Below are positions 50,548 to 58,745 of a stretch of DNA of 64,000 nucleotides, one piece after another (position 1 is the stretch's first letter; each line of letters opens with the position of its first letter). The notes under the pieces were generated by a model. The model was given only the letters and a program-made list of their open reading frames with translations. It searched no databases and had not been told where the DNA came from. The position numbers and the translations under genes are program-made. This stretch comes from GCA-2686295 sp964402995. GTDB taxonomy: Archaea; Nanobdellota; Nanobdellia; Woesearchaeales; GCA-2686295. The stretch lies in the NCBI GenBank assembly GCA_964402995.1, contig CAYOEA010000002.1, forward strand, positions 1 through 64,000, read 5' to 3'.

Positions 50548-50622
50548 GACGCGCTCCCTAGTTACTTCCGTTCTTCATCAGGACGAAGTCCCTCAGCGGG
50601 TGTTCACTCGGTCATCACGCGC
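50548..50622 (-). ncRNA. C/D-box-like small RNA
   Basis: A GC-rich 75-nt island in AT-rich DNA. On the minus strand it reads a GCGC end helix (50619-50622 with 50551-50554), C box GTGATGA (50612-50618), a 15-nt guide-like stretch, and D' box CTGA (50593-50596). A hairpin GGGACTTCGTCC (50581-50592) separates this from C' box TGATGA (50575-50580). A 16-nt stretch and a degenerate D box GGGA (50555-50558) follow. A TATA box 26 bp upstream and a T-rich tail at 50544-50547 bracket it. The geometry fits an archaeal 2'-O-methylation guide. The weak D box and longer guides make it atypical, so another structured RNA is possible. Confidence 0.6.
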
Positions 50623-50644
50623 AGACAAAATGAAAGGAAGACAG

Positions 50645-50652
50645 TTTATATA
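50645..50652 (-). promoter_or_regulatory. TATA box of the C/D-box-like RNA
   Basis: The minus strand reads TATATAAA, centred 26-27 bp from the first G of the RNA at 50622. Confidence 0.6.
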
Positions 50653-50746
50653 CTTATTCTTTCTTAACTTTAATGAAACCTATAATTTGATGAGAAAAGA
50701 ATAAGAACTAGTTTATATAATAAAAAATTATTAGAATTTTTAATAA

Positions 50747-51868
50747 CTATCCATAGATAAGATAATTGAGCATATCAGTATCTTCATTCTTAATTTTTTT
50801 AACTGCTGCAATTAAATCTTCAGATTCAACTTTAGTTTTACCTTTACGAATAGCAAAATAACCTGCTTCAGTACAAACAGCTTTAATTTCAGCACCAGAG
50901 AAATTTTTCATAGATTTAACAAGTTTATCAACATCTAATTTTTTATCAATAGTCATATTTTTCGTATGAATTTTGAAGATTTCTTTCAAACCTTCTTCGC
51001 CAGGATTATCAACTTCAATTAAACGGTCTAATCTACCTGGTCTTACAATTGCAGGATCAAGAATATCCAGTCTGTTAGTACAACCAATAATTTTAACATT
51101 ATCAAGAGGTTTAAAACCATCTAACTCAGCAAGTAACTGCATGAATGTTCTTTGAACTTCTCTTTCACCAGAAGTACCGACATCAATTCTTTTAGCAGCT
51201 AACGAATCTAATTCGTCAATAAAAATAATTGAAGGAGCACGTTCTCGTGCAATTTGAAATATTTCTTTAACAAGTTTCGCACCTTCACCAATGAACTTTT
51301 GAACAAGTTCAGAACCTACGATTTCAATAAACGTAGATTTAGTTGATGAAGCAACAGCTTTTGCAAGAAGAGTCTTTCCAGTTCCTGGAGGACCATGAAG
51401 TAAAATACCTTTTGGAGGATGAATACCTACCTTTTTGAATAATTCAGGTTTGTTTAATGGAAGCTCAATAACTTCTTTAATTTCTTCAATTTGTTTATCT
51501 AAACCACCAATTTCAGCCCAAGGAACGTTTGGATCATCCATTATAACAAACTGTTCAACATTAAATTTTTTAGACATTTCAACTTTATCTATAACAGTTA
51601 AATTCTTTTGTTCAAGAAGAACTGAATCACCGGAAGAAACACCCTTTAAATCATTTGAAATATCTACATAAAAACTATTTCCATTTGGTAATTTAACAAC
51701 TGCTTGTTGATCATGAAGACTAATTAATTCACCAATAAGAAGAGCAGGAGATTTAAACCTATCAACTTCATTTTTTAATTGAGAAACTGTTTCTCGAAGT
51801 AATCTATTCTCCTCTTCCATATCATTTGAATCCATGGTATATGAGAACATAGCTTTATCTTTATTCAT
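50747..51868 (-). CDS. pan: Proteasome-activating nucleotidase PAN
   Basis: A 373-residue AAA+ unfoldase that feeds proteins to the 20S proteasome. It has a coiled coil near residues 15-42, an OB domain, and the AAA+ module with Walker A GPPGTGKTLLAKAVA near 160 and Walker B IIFIDELDSLAAKR near 215. The arginine fingers in RPGRLDR lie near 275, and the C-terminal IYG is an HbYX motif that opens the proteasome gate. The TTG at 51877 is rejected in favour of ATG 51868. It follows the pepQ and yggS genes in the same direction. Confidence 0.95.
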   Translation of the reverse strand: MNKDKAMFSYTMDSNDMEEENRLLRETVSQLKNEVDRFKSPALLIGELISLHDQQAVVKLPNGNSFYVDISNDLKGVSSGDSVLLEQKNLTVIDKVEMSKKFNVEQFVIMDDPNVPWAEIGGLDKQIEEIKEVIELPLNKPELFKKVGIHPPKGILLHGPPGTGKTLLAKAVASSTKSTFIEIVGSELVQKFIGEGAKLVKEIFQIARERAPSIIFIDELDSLAAKRIDVGTSGEREVQRTFMQLLAELDGFKPLDNVKIIGCTNRLDILDPAIVRPGRLDRLIEVDNPGEEGLKEIFKIHTKNMTIDKKLDVDKLVKSMKNFSGAEIKAVCTEAGYFAIRKGKTKVESEDLIAAVKKIKNEDTDMLNYLIYG

Positions 51869-51894
51869 AATAAACAAAAAATGATGAGGGTTTT

Positions 51895-52923
51895 TTAAAG
51901 TTTTGGTATTATGATTAATTTTTTAGGAAATGAAGTTAAAATTTTATGCCCTGTTTTAGTAACTAAAACATCATCTTCAAATCTAATGCCAAAAGAAGAA
52001 TAAATTCCAGGCTCAATAGTAATTACCATGCCTGCCTTTAAAATTTCTTTTGATTTTAAAGATACTCTTGGAGATTCATGAACATCAAGACCAAGACCAT
52101 GACCTAAACTATGAATGAAAAATTTGTCAATGATGCCTAATTCCTTTCTAACAAAAGTTTCTAAGTCTGTGACCTTAACATTTGACTTAACTAAAGCAAT
52201 TGCTTTCTTTTGAATTGAAAGTAAAAAACGATAAGTTTTTCTTTCTTGATCAGACGGTTTTCCAATATAAAACGTTCTTGTAATATCAGCACAATAACCT
52301 TTATATTTTAAACCCATATCAATAACTAAAAAACCATCCTTGATTTTAGAATTCGATGCGTAGTGTGGCTTTGAAGCGTTAATACCGGATGCAACAATAG
52401 GTTCAAAAGAAATTTCACAATCTAAATCAATAGCTCGTTTCTTAATGTATTTTCTAATATCATCTTCATATTTAAAGTTAAGACTCTTGAAGTTTTTTAT
52501 TATTTCTTTTAGAACTTTTTCAGATAGTTTGCATGCATGAATAATATTTTTTATTTCATCAGAGGATTTTGTTAATCGGAGTTTTGAGAGAATATCTGAG
52601 ACATCAACAGTTGAAGTTATTTTATCAAGTTTGATTTTAAAAGATGCTGGAACAAAAGGAAAATTTAAACCAATAGTTTTGAATTTTGTCAAAGATTCTT
52701 TTAATAATTTTAAAGGTGTTTTTGAACTAACTATAGTACAAGGAAGAGAAATATCTTCTAGAAGACTTGTGAAAATTATGGGTTTTCCAACATTTGGAAT
52801 TAGGATGTAAGATTCACCAATAGCTTCTTTTAGAAAATAAAATGCATTCACATCATCAGATCTAAAAACACAAGCATCAATTTTATTTTTACTCAAATAA
52901 GTTTGAAATTTATCTAAAGACAT
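51895..52923 (-). CDS. pepQ: Xaa-Pro dipeptidase / aminopeptidase P family (M24)
   Basis: A 342-residue M24 metallopeptidase: an N-terminal creatinase-like domain (1-125), then the pita-bread domain. All five metal ligands are visible: Asp in VIDMGLK, Asp in CADITRTF, His in HSLGHGLG, Glu in TIEPGIYS, Glu in RFEDDVLV. It cleaves Xaa-Pro bonds, and its placement just before PAN suggests work on peptides from proteasome degradation. The frame reaches TTG 52941, but GGAGGT at 52934-52939 fixes ATG 52923. Confidence 0.9.
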   Translation of the reverse strand: MSLDKFQTYLSKNKIDACVFRSDDVNAFYFLKEAIGESYILIPNVGKPIIFTSLLEDISLPCTIVSSKTPLKLLKESLTKFKTIGLNFPFVPASFKIKLDKITSTVDVSDILSKLRLTKSSDEIKNIIHACKLSEKVLKEIIKNFKSLNFKYEDDIRKYIKKRAIDLDCEISFEPIVASGINASKPHYASNSKIKDGFLVIDMGLKYKGYCADITRTFYIGKPSDQERKTYRFLLSIQKKAIALVKSNVKVTDLETFVRKELGIIDKFFIHSLGHGLGLDVHESPRVSLKSKEILKAGMVITIEPGIYSSFGIRFEDDVLVTKTGHKILTSFPKKLIIIPKL

Positions 52924-52924
52924 T

Positions 52925-53578
52925 TTATTTAGGACCTCCAAAAATCAATGAACCAACACGAACCATATTGGCTCCTGATTCAATTGCAACAAGGAAATCA
53001 TTACTCATACCCATCGATAGATACTTCATTTCAATATTTGGAATGTTTAATTCTTTTATTAAATCAAAGACTTTTTTCATCCGATCAAAATAAGGTTTTG
53101 CTTTGACACTTGATACATTAAGAACAATAGTCATTAAACCTAAAACTTTAATATTTGAAAGAGTGGAAAGCTCTTCTAATAAAGGAACTATTTCGTTTTT
53201 TGAAATTCCATGTTTGTTTGGATCATTTGAAATGTTTACCTGAACTAAAACAGCCATCACTTTATTTTTAGACTTACACACAGAATCAATTTTCTTAGCT
53301 AAAGCCAACGAATCTAATGATTGAATCATATCAAAAGTTTCAACCGCATCGCGCACTTTATTTCTTTGTAAATGACCAATAAGATGAAGTTTAACTTCGC
53401 CTTTAATTTCGAGTTTCTTTTCTTTAGCAACAGCAACCCTGCTTTCTGCAATATCAGTAACACCTAAAAATACTGCTTGATTAATTTCACGAATAGATGC
53501 ATATTTAGTTACAGCGACTAATTTTGCCTTATGTAAAACTAAAGATTTAACTTTATCAAGACCATTTAAAAGACTCAT
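52925..53578 (-). CDS. yggS: YggS/PROSC-family PLP homeostasis protein
   Basis: A 217-residue fold-type III PLP protein consisting only of the barrel. The cofactor Lys is in KLVAVTKYAS near residue 25, followed by LHLIGHLQRNK near 82, IQSLDS, VQVNISNDPNKHG near 128 and LSMGMSNDFLVAIESGANMVRVGSLIFG near 188, all diagnostic. It buffers free PLP and affects amino-acid metabolism. First gene of a yggS-pepQ-pan group. Confidence 0.93.
   Translation of the reverse strand: MSLLNGLDKVKSLVLHKAKLVAVTKYASIREINQAVFLGVTDIAESRVAVAKEKKLEIKGEVKLHLIGHLQRNKVRDAVETFDMIQSLDSLALAKKIDSVCKSKNKVMAVLVQVNISNDPNKHGISKNEIVPLLEELSTLSNIKVLGLMTIVLNVSSVKAKPYFDRMKKVFDLIKELNIPNIEMKYLSMGMSNDFLVAIESGANMVRVGSLIFGGPK
52934..52939 (-). 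promoter_or_regulatory. Ribosome-binding site for pepQ
   Basis: The minus strand reads GGAGGT, 10 nt before ATG 52923, inside the end of the yggS gene. The TTG that would extend the ORF overlaps it. Confidence 0.65.
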
Positions 53579-53728
53579 AATAGCTTATTATGAAAAGAAG
53601 TATAAAAAGTTAACTTAGAATTAGCAAATAAACAAGTAAAATGAAGATAAAAAATGAGAAAAAATTAATTATGTTTTACTTAAAAATGGTTAGTTAGATT
53701 TTTAAAGATGAAGTAAATTCAAGATAAA

Positions 53729-54205
53729 ATGGATAATTTGAAAGTAAATAGTTTAGTGAAGTTACAAACTTTATGTCTTCTCAATAAAGGACCAAAACAT
53801 GGTTATGATATAATAAAAGAACTTACAAACTCCATGAATAGAAAAATAAGTGCAAGTCATGTTTACCCATTCCTAAAAGAATTAGAAGAAAACCAATTTA
53901 TTAATTGTCAAAAAATAGAAGAAAGAGATAAAAAAAGATATTATTTAACAGATAAAGGCGATGAATTTATACAAATAGTTCTGAGCAAAATGACTCATGT
54001 TATGGATGCATTTTTAAGTAATAAAATAACTAGTTGTCATGGATGTGAATCAAAAATTTATGATGGTGAACATGTTGAAATTATAAATGAAATGAAAAAA
54101 ACATTTTGTTGCAAACACTGCTCTGATGCATATAAACAAAATATTATTCTAAGACAAAGTGCGTGGCAAACCGAAGATCAAGTTCGAACTGCTTCAAGAT
54201 TCTAA
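53729..54205 (+). CDS. PadR-family regulator with C-terminal metal-binding motif
   Basis: A 158-residue winged-helix protein. The N-terminal PadR domain (about 8-85) has LCLLNKGPKHGYDIIKEL, the wing-rich SASHVYPFLKELEENQFI and KKRYYLTDKG. After a short helix the C-terminal part has CHGCESKIYDG near 109 and TFCCKHCSDAYKQ near 129, a Cys arrangement like the TRASH metal-sensing domain. It may sense a metal or redox state and regulate the downstream membrane-protein pair; target unknown. Confidence 0.75.
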   Translation: MDNLKVNSLVKLQTLCLLNKGPKHGYDIIKELTNSMNRKISASHVYPFLKELEENQFINCQKIEERDKKRYYLTDKGDEFIQIVLSKMTHVMDAFLSNKITSCHGCESKIYDGEHVEIINEMKKTFCCKHCSDAYKQNIILRQSAWQTEDQVRTASRF

Positions 54206-54298
54206 ATTATCAATTCTAAGATAAATCAACTTAATTCTTTAATTTAAATTTTTAGTTTTATTAAAAAATTATCTTAATTAAAGCATTTAAGAAAAAAA

Positions 54299-54308
54299 CT
54301 ATATAAAT
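54299..54308 (+). promoter_or_regulatory. TATA box of the paired membrane-protein genes
   Basis: CTATATAAAT is centred 26-27 bp before ATG 54330, supporting the long N-terminus. Confidence 0.55.
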
Positions 54309-54329
54309 GCGAGACCTTTTGCTAATACA

Positions 54330-54917
54330 ATGATTAGACGTATTGAGAAAAAGAAAGAAAAAATGAAGAAAATTTGGATGGGAGCAATCACCATATTCTT
54401 AATGGTTATAAGTATGCTTGGAGTCATGATGTACAATGACGATGAAGGTTCTGATTTAGAATATAATGGAACTAAATTTAGCTATCAAAACAATGTTTTT
54501 TCAGCAAAGCTTGGCGGAAAAACACAAATCTTTGGAAATTTACCTCAAGAAATTGAAAATCTAACTGTTAGCGCAGGACTTAAAGAACAATTATCAAAAC
54601 AAACAATATACTTAACATTTGATCCAAATTCAAGAGATCAAGATTTATCATACATGGATTTAATTAGAAAAGACTTTTCAGATAATCTAAACTCAATTGT
54701 TATCAATGGAATTACAGCTAACTCAAGCATATATCAATTACCTATCATTGATTGTTATTATGCAAGTAATTTAACTAGTGTTTTCAAATTCGAAGTAAGT
54801 AATGAAACTAGAATCGATATAGAGGGAGATTGTGTTATTCTAAAAGGAGAAAATATTGAACTGATTAAACTTAGAGATTACGTCTTATATACTTATTACG
54901 ATGTAATTGTAAAATAA
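54330..54917 (+). CDS. Single-pass extracytoplasmic protein, unknown family, copy 1
   Basis: A 195-residue protein with a basic N-terminus, one membrane helix at about 14-31, and an outside domain. It shares with the next gene the start of the domain (YNGTKFSY versus YNGYDFMY) and a paired-Cys block near the end: DCYYASN with EGDCVILKG here, TCDNSSD with EGRCIILEY there. The two Cys probably form a disulfide. Both also have repeated N-x-S/T sequons. No function recognised; these look like lineage-specific surface proteins. Confidence 0.65.
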   Translation: MIRRIEKKKEKMKKIWMGAITIFLMVISMLGVMMYNDDEGSDLEYNGTKFSYQNNVFSAKLGGKTQIFGNLPQEIENLTVSAGLKEQLSKQTIYLTFDPNSRDQDLSYMDLIRKDFSDNLNSIVINGITANSSIYQLPIIDCYYASNLTSVFKFEVSNETRIDIEGDCVILKGENIELIKLRDYVLYTYYDVIVK

Positions 54918-54953
54918 GCTTAGCAAAAAAGAAAGAGAAGAAAAAAAAAGAAA

Positions 54954-55586
54954 ATGGCTGGAAAACTAGAAAAACAAGAAAAAGAAATGGAAAATAAAAC
55001 AAGCAAACAATTAATTCAGTTTATCGTGTTTGTTTTAGTAATAGCAGCCATTGCTTATGCGGTCTATAAGTTTACAGCACCTGCAGACACTCATCAATAT
55101 GATAAGTATAATGGCTATGACTTTATGTATGATGAAGAACAAAAACTGTGGTTTTCAACATTACAAATAGAAGAACAACCATTCATCATCCCATTTTACT
55201 TTCATCCAAAAGACTTAGAATACATACCGGTTCAGAAAGATATTGAAGATACATTATATCAAAAGAAACCAAAGAACGTAATCATAACTTTACCTTTTAA
55301 TGATACATCAAGCATAGTAATTGCAGCAATAGAACTATCAAAAATTACAGGTGAAAGATTTAAGATTCTAGAGATTCCAACAAGTAGCGCTTTTAATGAA
55401 TATCTACAAGGGTTTCCACTTGCAACATGCGATAATTCATCAGATGATACACTTGTTATTAACTTTGAAAAAAGTGAAACTAGCAGAATTAGAAGTGAAG
55501 GAAGATGTATTATACTTGAATACGCACAAAATGAAAGCATAAAAGTTGCAGATAATTTAGCATATCACATTCTAAAAATAATGTAA
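54954..55586 (+). CDS. Single-pass extracytoplasmic protein, unknown family, copy 2
   Basis: A 210-residue paralogue of the preceding gene, 36 bp downstream. A basic coiled-coil-like N-terminus precedes the membrane helix (about 20-40); the external domain begins near KYNGYDFMYDEE. The core NVIITLPFNDTSSIVIAAIELSK is a predicted beta-alpha unit. The pair of cysteines (ATCDNSSD and EGRCIILEY) is conserved with copy 1. Tandem position and shared pattern indicate duplication with considerable divergence. Confidence 0.65.
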   Translation: MAGKLEKQEKEMENKTSKQLIQFIVFVLVIAAIAYAVYKFTAPADTHQYDKYNGYDFMYDEEQKLWFSTLQIEEQPFIIPFYFHPKDLEYIPVQKDIEDTLYQKKPKNVIITLPFNDTSSIVIAAIELSKITGERFKILEIPTSSAFNEYLQGFPLATCDNSSDDTLVINFEKSETSRIRSEGRCIILEYAQNESIKVADNLAYHILKIM

Positions 55587-55635
55587 AACTTTGTGAGGGA
55601 AAAATATTATTTGATAATAATAATTTGAAATAAAA

Positions 55636-56229
55636 ATGCCACACTACTATTCAGAAAAACAAACATCAGAACTTAATCTAACTAAAGTTACACTTAGAAT
55701 ATGTGGGGAAGAATTAGTTATGTTTTCAGGCTCGGGCGTATTTTCTAAAAAAAGACTTGATAAAGGAACAGAACTTTTACTTAAAGAAATGATTATTTCT
55801 AATGGACAAAAAGTACTAGACTTAGGTTGTGGAATGGGAGTTGTTGGAATATATGCAAAAAAGAAACATCCTGACATAGAACTTATGCTTGCAGATGTAA
55901 GTGAGCGAGCAATAAAGCTAACAAAAGAAAGTTTAAAATTACATGACATGAAAGCCAGAATGAAACGATCAGATGGTTTTGCAAAAATAAAAGAAACAGA
56001 TTTTGATACAATACTTCTAAACCCTCCGCAAGTAGCAGGTAAAGAAACTTGTTTTAGACTACTAAAAGAGTCAAGTGAACATTTGATTAAAGGTGGAAGT
56101 TTACAGATTGTAGCGAGACATAACAAAGGTGGGAAAACTTATTCTGAGAAAATGAAAAACATATTTGGAAATATGAAAGAAATCGCAATAGGATCAGGAT
56201 ATAGAATTTATATGAGCATAAAAGAGTAA
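55636..56229 (+). CDS. RsmC/MTS-type small-domain methyltransferase
   Basis: A 197-residue Rossmann methyltransferase of the MTS group. It has YYSEKQTSEL at the start, GVFSKKRLDKGTELL near residue 34, the SAM motif VLDLGCGMGVVGIYA near 60, LADVSERA near 85, and motif IV LLNPPQVAGKE near 121. The NPPQ form is one residue off the common NPPF/Y. It has only the catalytic half of RsmC. The likely substrate is a guanine or adenine in rRNA, or a protein Gln; not assignable. Confidence 0.82.
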   Translation: MPHYYSEKQTSELNLTKVTLRICGEELVMFSGSGVFSKKRLDKGTELLLKEMIISNGQKVLDLGCGMGVVGIYAKKKHPDIELMLADVSERAIKLTKESLKLHDMKARMKRSDGFAKIKETDFDTILLNPPQVAGKETCFRLLKESSEHLIKGGSLQIVARHNKGGKTYSEKMKNIFGNMKEIAIGSGYRIYMSIKE

Positions 56230-56269
56230 ATAATAATAAATAAATACCTGAATAAATACCAGCATAATT

Positions 56270-56650
56270 CTATTCAAAATTAAAGTTAAACAATTTTAAT
56301 TCTTCAACTTTATTGTTTTTTAAGAAAACCATTCTAATACCTAAACCTAATTTTAAAGATGAAGATAAAAGAGCCATATGCTCATCACCAGTGCCTGAAG
56401 AAAGATTAATTGCCACTTCTGAGCCTAATTTTTTATCATGAAGAGCTGCAACAATTTGATCAGAAATAATATCAGGAGATTGGTCTAAATTAAGTTGAAT
56501 AAGTTCTACATTGTCTGCCTTTTGAAACTTCTCAACACCAAAAGCATTTGTAATAAGAATTACTTTATCCCATTGTTCGCCTGAAATAATACCATAGAGC
56601 TTAGCCCAGGAACCTTTTCCAGAAGATAACATTGCAAGTAGAGTTGTCAT
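56270..56650 (-). CDS. Small CARF-like Rossmann protein, stand-alone
   Basis: A 126-residue protein. It starts TTLLAMLSSGKGSW, then WDKVILITNAFG near residue 30. Its end has VAINLSSGTGDEHMALLSSSLKLG, which resembles the ligand-binding second half of CARF domains (Asn/Ser-x-Gly-Gly/Thr followed by an Ala/Leu-rich helix). The frame extends 37 codons further upstream, but that part is hydrophobic and ATG 56650 has a TATA box 26 bp upstream. No effector domain and no cas genes are in the window. The CARF relation is my inference; a different Rossmann family is possible. Confidence 0.45.
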   Translation of the reverse strand: MTTLLAMLSSGKGSWAKLYGIISGEQWDKVILITNAFGVEKFQKADNVELIQLNLDQSPDIISDQIVAALHDKKLGSEVAINLSSGTGDEHMALLSSSLKLGLGIRMVFLKNNKVEELKLFNFNFE

Positions 56651-56670
56651 AGATAAGTATTTGAAAATTG

Positions 56671-56680
56671 GTTTTATAAA
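56671..56680 (-). promoter_or_regulatory. TATA box of the CARF-like gene
   Basis: The minus strand reads TTTATAAAAC, centred 26 bp upstream of ATG 56650. This removes the 37-codon hydrophobic extension. Confidence 0.55.
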
Positions 56681-56835
56681 TGTTTTGAGATAAAACTGGA
56701 AAAAAATGCTTATACATAACGATAAAATTGCTACTACGCCAAAAAAGTGACTTTTGAGCAAAATTAGAAATTTTTATAAAGGCAAAGTTTATATATATGC
56801 TATGAGTAATAAAATCAACATTCAAGGGTGGTTAA

Positions 56836-57099
56836 ATGGCCGAAGATGAAAAAAAGTTTTCAAAACAATTAATAGGAAAAACAGTAGTCTCAAAGACAGG
56901 AAAGAAATTTGGAGAAGTAGGAGATATTATCTTTGAAACAAGCTCTGGAGAATTAATCCATATGATTCTTGCAAATCCAACATCATACACGGAAAAGCTA
57001 GAATTGGAAAAGTCAAAAGAAGGAGACATACTAATACCATTCAGTGCTGTTATCGCAATAGGCGATTTCTTAGTAGTAGCTGAAGAGGATATAATTTAA
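56836..57099 (+). CDS. PRC-barrel domain protein
   Basis: An 87-residue single PRC-barrel: FSKQLIGKTVVSKTGKKFGEVGDIIFE, then GELIHMILANP and ILIPFSAVIAIGDFLVVAEED. It is more acidic than the PRC-barrel at 35234. GGGTGG is 5 nt before the ATG. In archaea some PRC-barrel proteins are cell-division factors (CdpB-type); that role is possible but not shown. Confidence 0.82.
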   Translation: MAEDEKKFSKQLIGKTVVSKTGKKFGEVGDIIFETSSGELIHMILANPTSYTEKLELEKSKEGDILIPFSAVIAIGDFLVVAEEDII

Positions 57100-57173
57100 A
57101 TCCCAATAATTTCATTTTTTTAAATTAATTAAAATAAATATAAAAGAGTAGAATTGTTAATGGTATTCAACAA

Positions 57174-57183
57174 CTTTATAAAG
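57174..57183 (+). promoter_or_regulatory. TATA box of the RFC small-subunit gene
   Basis: CTTTATAAAG is centred 26-27 bp upstream of ATG 57205. Confidence 0.6.
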
Positions 57184-57204
57184 AATTCTTCATTTTAATT
57201 TTAT

Positions 57205-58164
57205 ATGAATACAGCAATTTGGACTGAAAAATACAGACCTCAAACATTCTTAGAAGTTAAAGGACAAGATGATATAGTTAAACGAATAAAGGCATTTGTA
57301 GAACAAAGAAATATGCCACATCTAATGCTCGCAGGACCTGCAGGAACTGGAAAGACAACTTTATCCCTTGTAACTGCAAAAGAACTGTTCAAAGATAGCT
57401 GGAGAGAAAACCTTCTAGAATTAAATGCATCTGATGAAAGAGGAATAGATGTAATCAGAGTGAAAGTTAAAGATTTTGCAAGAACTAAAGCACTAGGAGA
57501 TGTACCATTCAAAATTATTTATTTAGATGAGTGCGATGCTTTAACTAGAGAAGCACAGCAAGCACTTCGTCGAACTATGGAAAATTATACGCAAACTTGT
57601 AGATTTATTCTTTCATGTAACTATTCATCAAAAATTATTGATCCAATTCAATCAAGATGTACAGTATTTAGATTTAAACCATTACCAAAAGAAGCAATCT
57701 TAGGATTAATTGACTCAATTGCATCCAATGAAGGATTAACAATTGGTGCTGAAGCAAAAGAAGTACTATATGAAATAAGTGGTGGAGATTGTAGAAAGCT
57801 TGAGAATGTATTACAATCATCAGCTGCACTAAGTAAAGATATAACTACCGCTCTTCTGTACGAAATGGCAAGCATTGCAAGGCCTAAAGAGATTGCTAAC
57901 ATGCTTAGTCTATGTGTGGGAAAAGACTTCTTAAAAGCAAAATCTGAGCTTATTAAAACTATGTTAGAATATGGCTTATCAGGATTAGATGTAATTAAAC
58001 AAATTCAAGCAGAAGTTTGGAAAATTGAAAATCTAGAAGATAAGAAAAAACTGGAAATGATAAAAGAATGTGGAGAAGCTGAATTTAGAATGATTGAAGG
58101 AAGCAGCGAATTCATACAACTTGAAGCATTACTGGCAAAATTTGTTCTAATAGCAAGTGAATAA
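57205..58164 (+). CDS. rfcS: Replication factor C small subunit
   Basis: A 319-residue AAA+ clamp-loader subunit that helps load PCNA. It has WTEKYRPQTFLEVKGQ at the start, Walker A AGPAGTGKTT near residue 44, Walker B IIYLDECDALT near 110, EAQQALRRTME, and the SRC motif DPIQSRCTVFRF near 152. The C-terminal collar domain is complete. The large subunit is not in this window. It pairs functionally with FEN1 and PCNA. Confidence 0.96.
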   Translation: MNTAIWTEKYRPQTFLEVKGQDDIVKRIKAFVEQRNMPHLMLAGPAGTGKTTLSLVTAKELFKDSWRENLLELNASDERGIDVIRVKVKDFARTKALGDVPFKIIYLDECDALTREAQQALRRTMENYTQTCRFILSCNYSSKIIDPIQSRCTVFRFKPLPKEAILGLIDSIASNEGLTIGAEAKEVLYEISGGDCRKLENVLQSSAALSKDITTALLYEMASIARPKEIANMLSLCVGKDFLKAKSELIKTMLEYGLSGLDVIKQIQAEVWKIENLEDKKKLEMIKECGEAEFRMIEGSSEFIQLEALLAKFVLIASE

Positions 58165-58194
58165 GATATAATTAAATAGGTTATTGTTCTTTTT

Positions 58195-58719
58195 ATGTTT
58201 ATGTTAGTTTTAATTTATGGAAATTTAGGAAGTGGAAAATCAACCCTTGCTAAAAAATTTTGTAAGGAAGAAAACTTTATTCTAATTCGATTTGATGAAA
58301 TGATGTTTAAGTATAAAGATAGAGTTTATTCTAAAGATGATGATTTTTTACTTGGAAAAGAAGATATACTCTTGGTTTATGAAGATATGCATAAACTTGC
58401 TTTAAAAGAATTGAAGAAAGGTAAAAGTGTGGTTTTAGAATCTTTGTATATGAAAGCACAAAGAGAAAAAGCTAGAAAAATTGCAAAAAATATTAGTGTG
58501 GATTTTAAAGTTGTAGAAGTGTATTGTGATGAAACAAAAATTAAAAAAAGATTGACACTAAGAAAAAAAGAAGATCCACAAACACCAGGATTTAAACTTT
58601 ATTTAGAATATAAAAAATTATTAGATGTAGAAGATGATTGTATAAAAATTGATACTAGTTCTAAAAATGTAGCTGATTGTTATAAACAATTAGTTCAAGA
58701 AATAAAAAGAAAAGAATAA
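58195..58719 (+). CDS. P-loop kinase of the AAA_33/zeta-toxin-like group
   Basis: A 174-residue P-loop NTPase with GNLGSGKSTLAKKF near residue 9, ILIRFDEMM near 29, VVLESLYM near 81 and a lid with KKRLTLRKKEDPQTPG near 116. It looks like a small-molecule or nucleic-acid kinase. It has no antitoxin-like partner, so a toxin role is unsupported. Substrate unknown. Confidence 0.7.
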   Translation: MFMLVLIYGNLGSGKSTLAKKFCKEENFILIRFDEMMFKYKDRVYSKDDDFLLGKEDILLVYEDMHKLALKELKKGKSVVLESLYMKAQREKARKIAKNISVDFKVVEVYCDETKIKKRLTLRKKEDPQTPGFKLYLEYKKLLDVEDDCIKIDTSSKNVADCYKQLVQEIKRKE

Positions 58720-58745
58720 AAAAAATAAAGAAAAAATAAATTAAT

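Noticed and set aside
50548..50622. tRNA or hammerhead ribozyme in the GC-rich island
   Set aside because: No T-loop GGTTCRANNCC or acceptor stem for a tRNA; CTGATGA is present but the required GAAA after stem II is not, so a C/D-box RNA fits better.
58195..58719. Zeta-type toxin of a toxin-antitoxin pair
   Set aside because: P-loop and lid fit a general small kinase and there is no small partner gene next to it.
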